NCBI RefSeq assembly: GCF_900111565.1 | Contig: NZ_FOIK01000002.1 | Coordinates: 558,001-622,000, forward strand | Direction: 5' to 3' | Length of the DNA stretch: 64,000 nt | Source of the DNA: Paenibacillus sp. NFR01 | Lineage (GTDB): Bacteria; Bacillota; Bacilli; Paenibacillales; Paenibacillaceae | Shown: positions 63,791 to 64,000 of the stretch, in pieces | How positions within the stretch are numbered: position 1 is the stretch's first letter | How the letters are laid out: every line of letters begins with the position of its first letter | Translations under genes and position numbers: made by a program | The notes under the pieces: generated by a model | Databases searched by the model: none | What the model was told of the DNA's origin: nothing | What the model saw: only the letters and a program-made list of their open reading frames with translations

Positions 63791-64000
63791 TTAAGAGGTC
63801 TTCCGGCAGTGCTCCGCCATCTCGTCCCAGGTCTGGTACAGCTCCAGCATCCGGTTCGGCTCGTTGTGATAACCGCTCTGCACGACGATCATCTCCAGGT
63901 CCTCGGAGGCCCGTGCCGTATGCAGCGTCTTCATCGGGATATGCAGCACGTTGCCCGGCCCGATAACCATAAAATTGCCGTTCTGCACGAATTCGGCTTC
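63791..64000 (-). CDS. Cupin-domain protein (partial, N-terminus outside window)
   Basis: The C-terminal 69 codons of a protein running off the right edge, reading EAEFVQNGNFMVIGPGNV, HIPMKTLHTARASEDLEMI, ending MLELYQTWDEMAEHCRKTS. GxxHxPxxxxH-like spacing and beta-rich pattern point to a cupin barrel. It resembles sugar isomerase or mannose-phosphate processing cupins, but the family cannot be fixed from the fragment. It lies 43 bases upstream of the mutase homologue on the same strand and could be in one transcript. Confidence 0.65.
   Translation of the reverse strand, partial: EAEFVQNGNFMVIGPGNVLHIPMKTLHTARASEDLEMIVVQSGYHNEPNRMLELYQTWDEMAEHCRKTS

Overview
The window looks like a stretch of chromosome from a GC-rich, spore-forming member of the Bacillota, most likely Paenibacillus or a close relative. 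Signs of this are strong AGGAGG-type ribosome binding sites with frequent GTG and TTG starts, an H-type small acid-soluble spore protein, Leu T-box leaders, a tsaE-tsaB-rimI-tsaD operon next to an ydiF-type ABC-F gene, a YvgK/ModA/ModB set, and bactofilin/M23 gene pairs. No rRNA, tRNA, CRISPR array, phage or insertion sequence was seen.

Layout. 1-9600: the start of moaC and a 5-formyltetrahydrofolate cyclo-ligase (minus) diverge from an ABC-F ATPase (plus) whose leader can form two competing hairpins. A DnaA-box cluster follows, then leuA behind one promoter and two tandem leucine T-boxes, then the tsaE-tsaB-rimI-tsaD operon and a gene-free block of short dispersed repeats. 9600-13000: spore gene sspH, a small acidic protein, and a non-homologous end-joining set in which Ku, the ligase and the LigD-type polymerase are three separate genes. 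13000-24000: YitT-type membrane protein, cardiolipin synthase, M23 endopeptidase, bactofilin, a two-gene ABC exporter and the glutamate synthase large subunit.

24000-33000: a three-gene MacB-like ABC system whose middle gene is a large anchored protein with repeated Ig-like domains; a second block of the dispersed repeat; and a YhgE/Pip membrane protein with its TetR-family regulator, both preceded by the same 23-bp operator. 33000-42600: diacylglycerol glycosyltransferase-family protein, MBL-fold hydrolase, SleB-type wall hydrolase, RNA 2',3'-cyclic phosphodiesterase, D-2-hydroxyacid dehydrogenase, dNTPase, polysaccharide deacetylase, and molybdate uptake genes (modA, modB, HTH/periplasmic-binding-like regulator) with no ATPase gene beside them.

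42600-54600: a complete five-gene peptide-type ABC importer operon (two ATPases, binding lipoprotein, two permeases), a WYL-domain regulator, an unrecognised gene facing a coiled-coil membrane protein plus AIM24-family pair, a Dps gene with a Per-box-like operator on its -10, and a K+/H+-type antiporter. 54600-64000: a minus-strand exopolysaccharide cluster (Wzz, tyrosine kinase, Wzy-like polymerase, glycosyltransferase, acyltransferase, Wzx-like flippase, UDP-glucose dehydrogenase) led by a promoter at 61965-61993. Upstream lie a phosphohexomutase homologue in which all four active-site loops are degenerate and a cupin gene cut by the window edge.

The observations I would follow first are the degenerate phosphohexomutase, the DnaA-box cluster between ydiF and leuA/tsaD, the tandem T-boxes, the ABC-F leader switch, the MacB/Ig-repeat system and the two families of intergenic repeats. 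All functional statements are from reading the sequence; no search was run.
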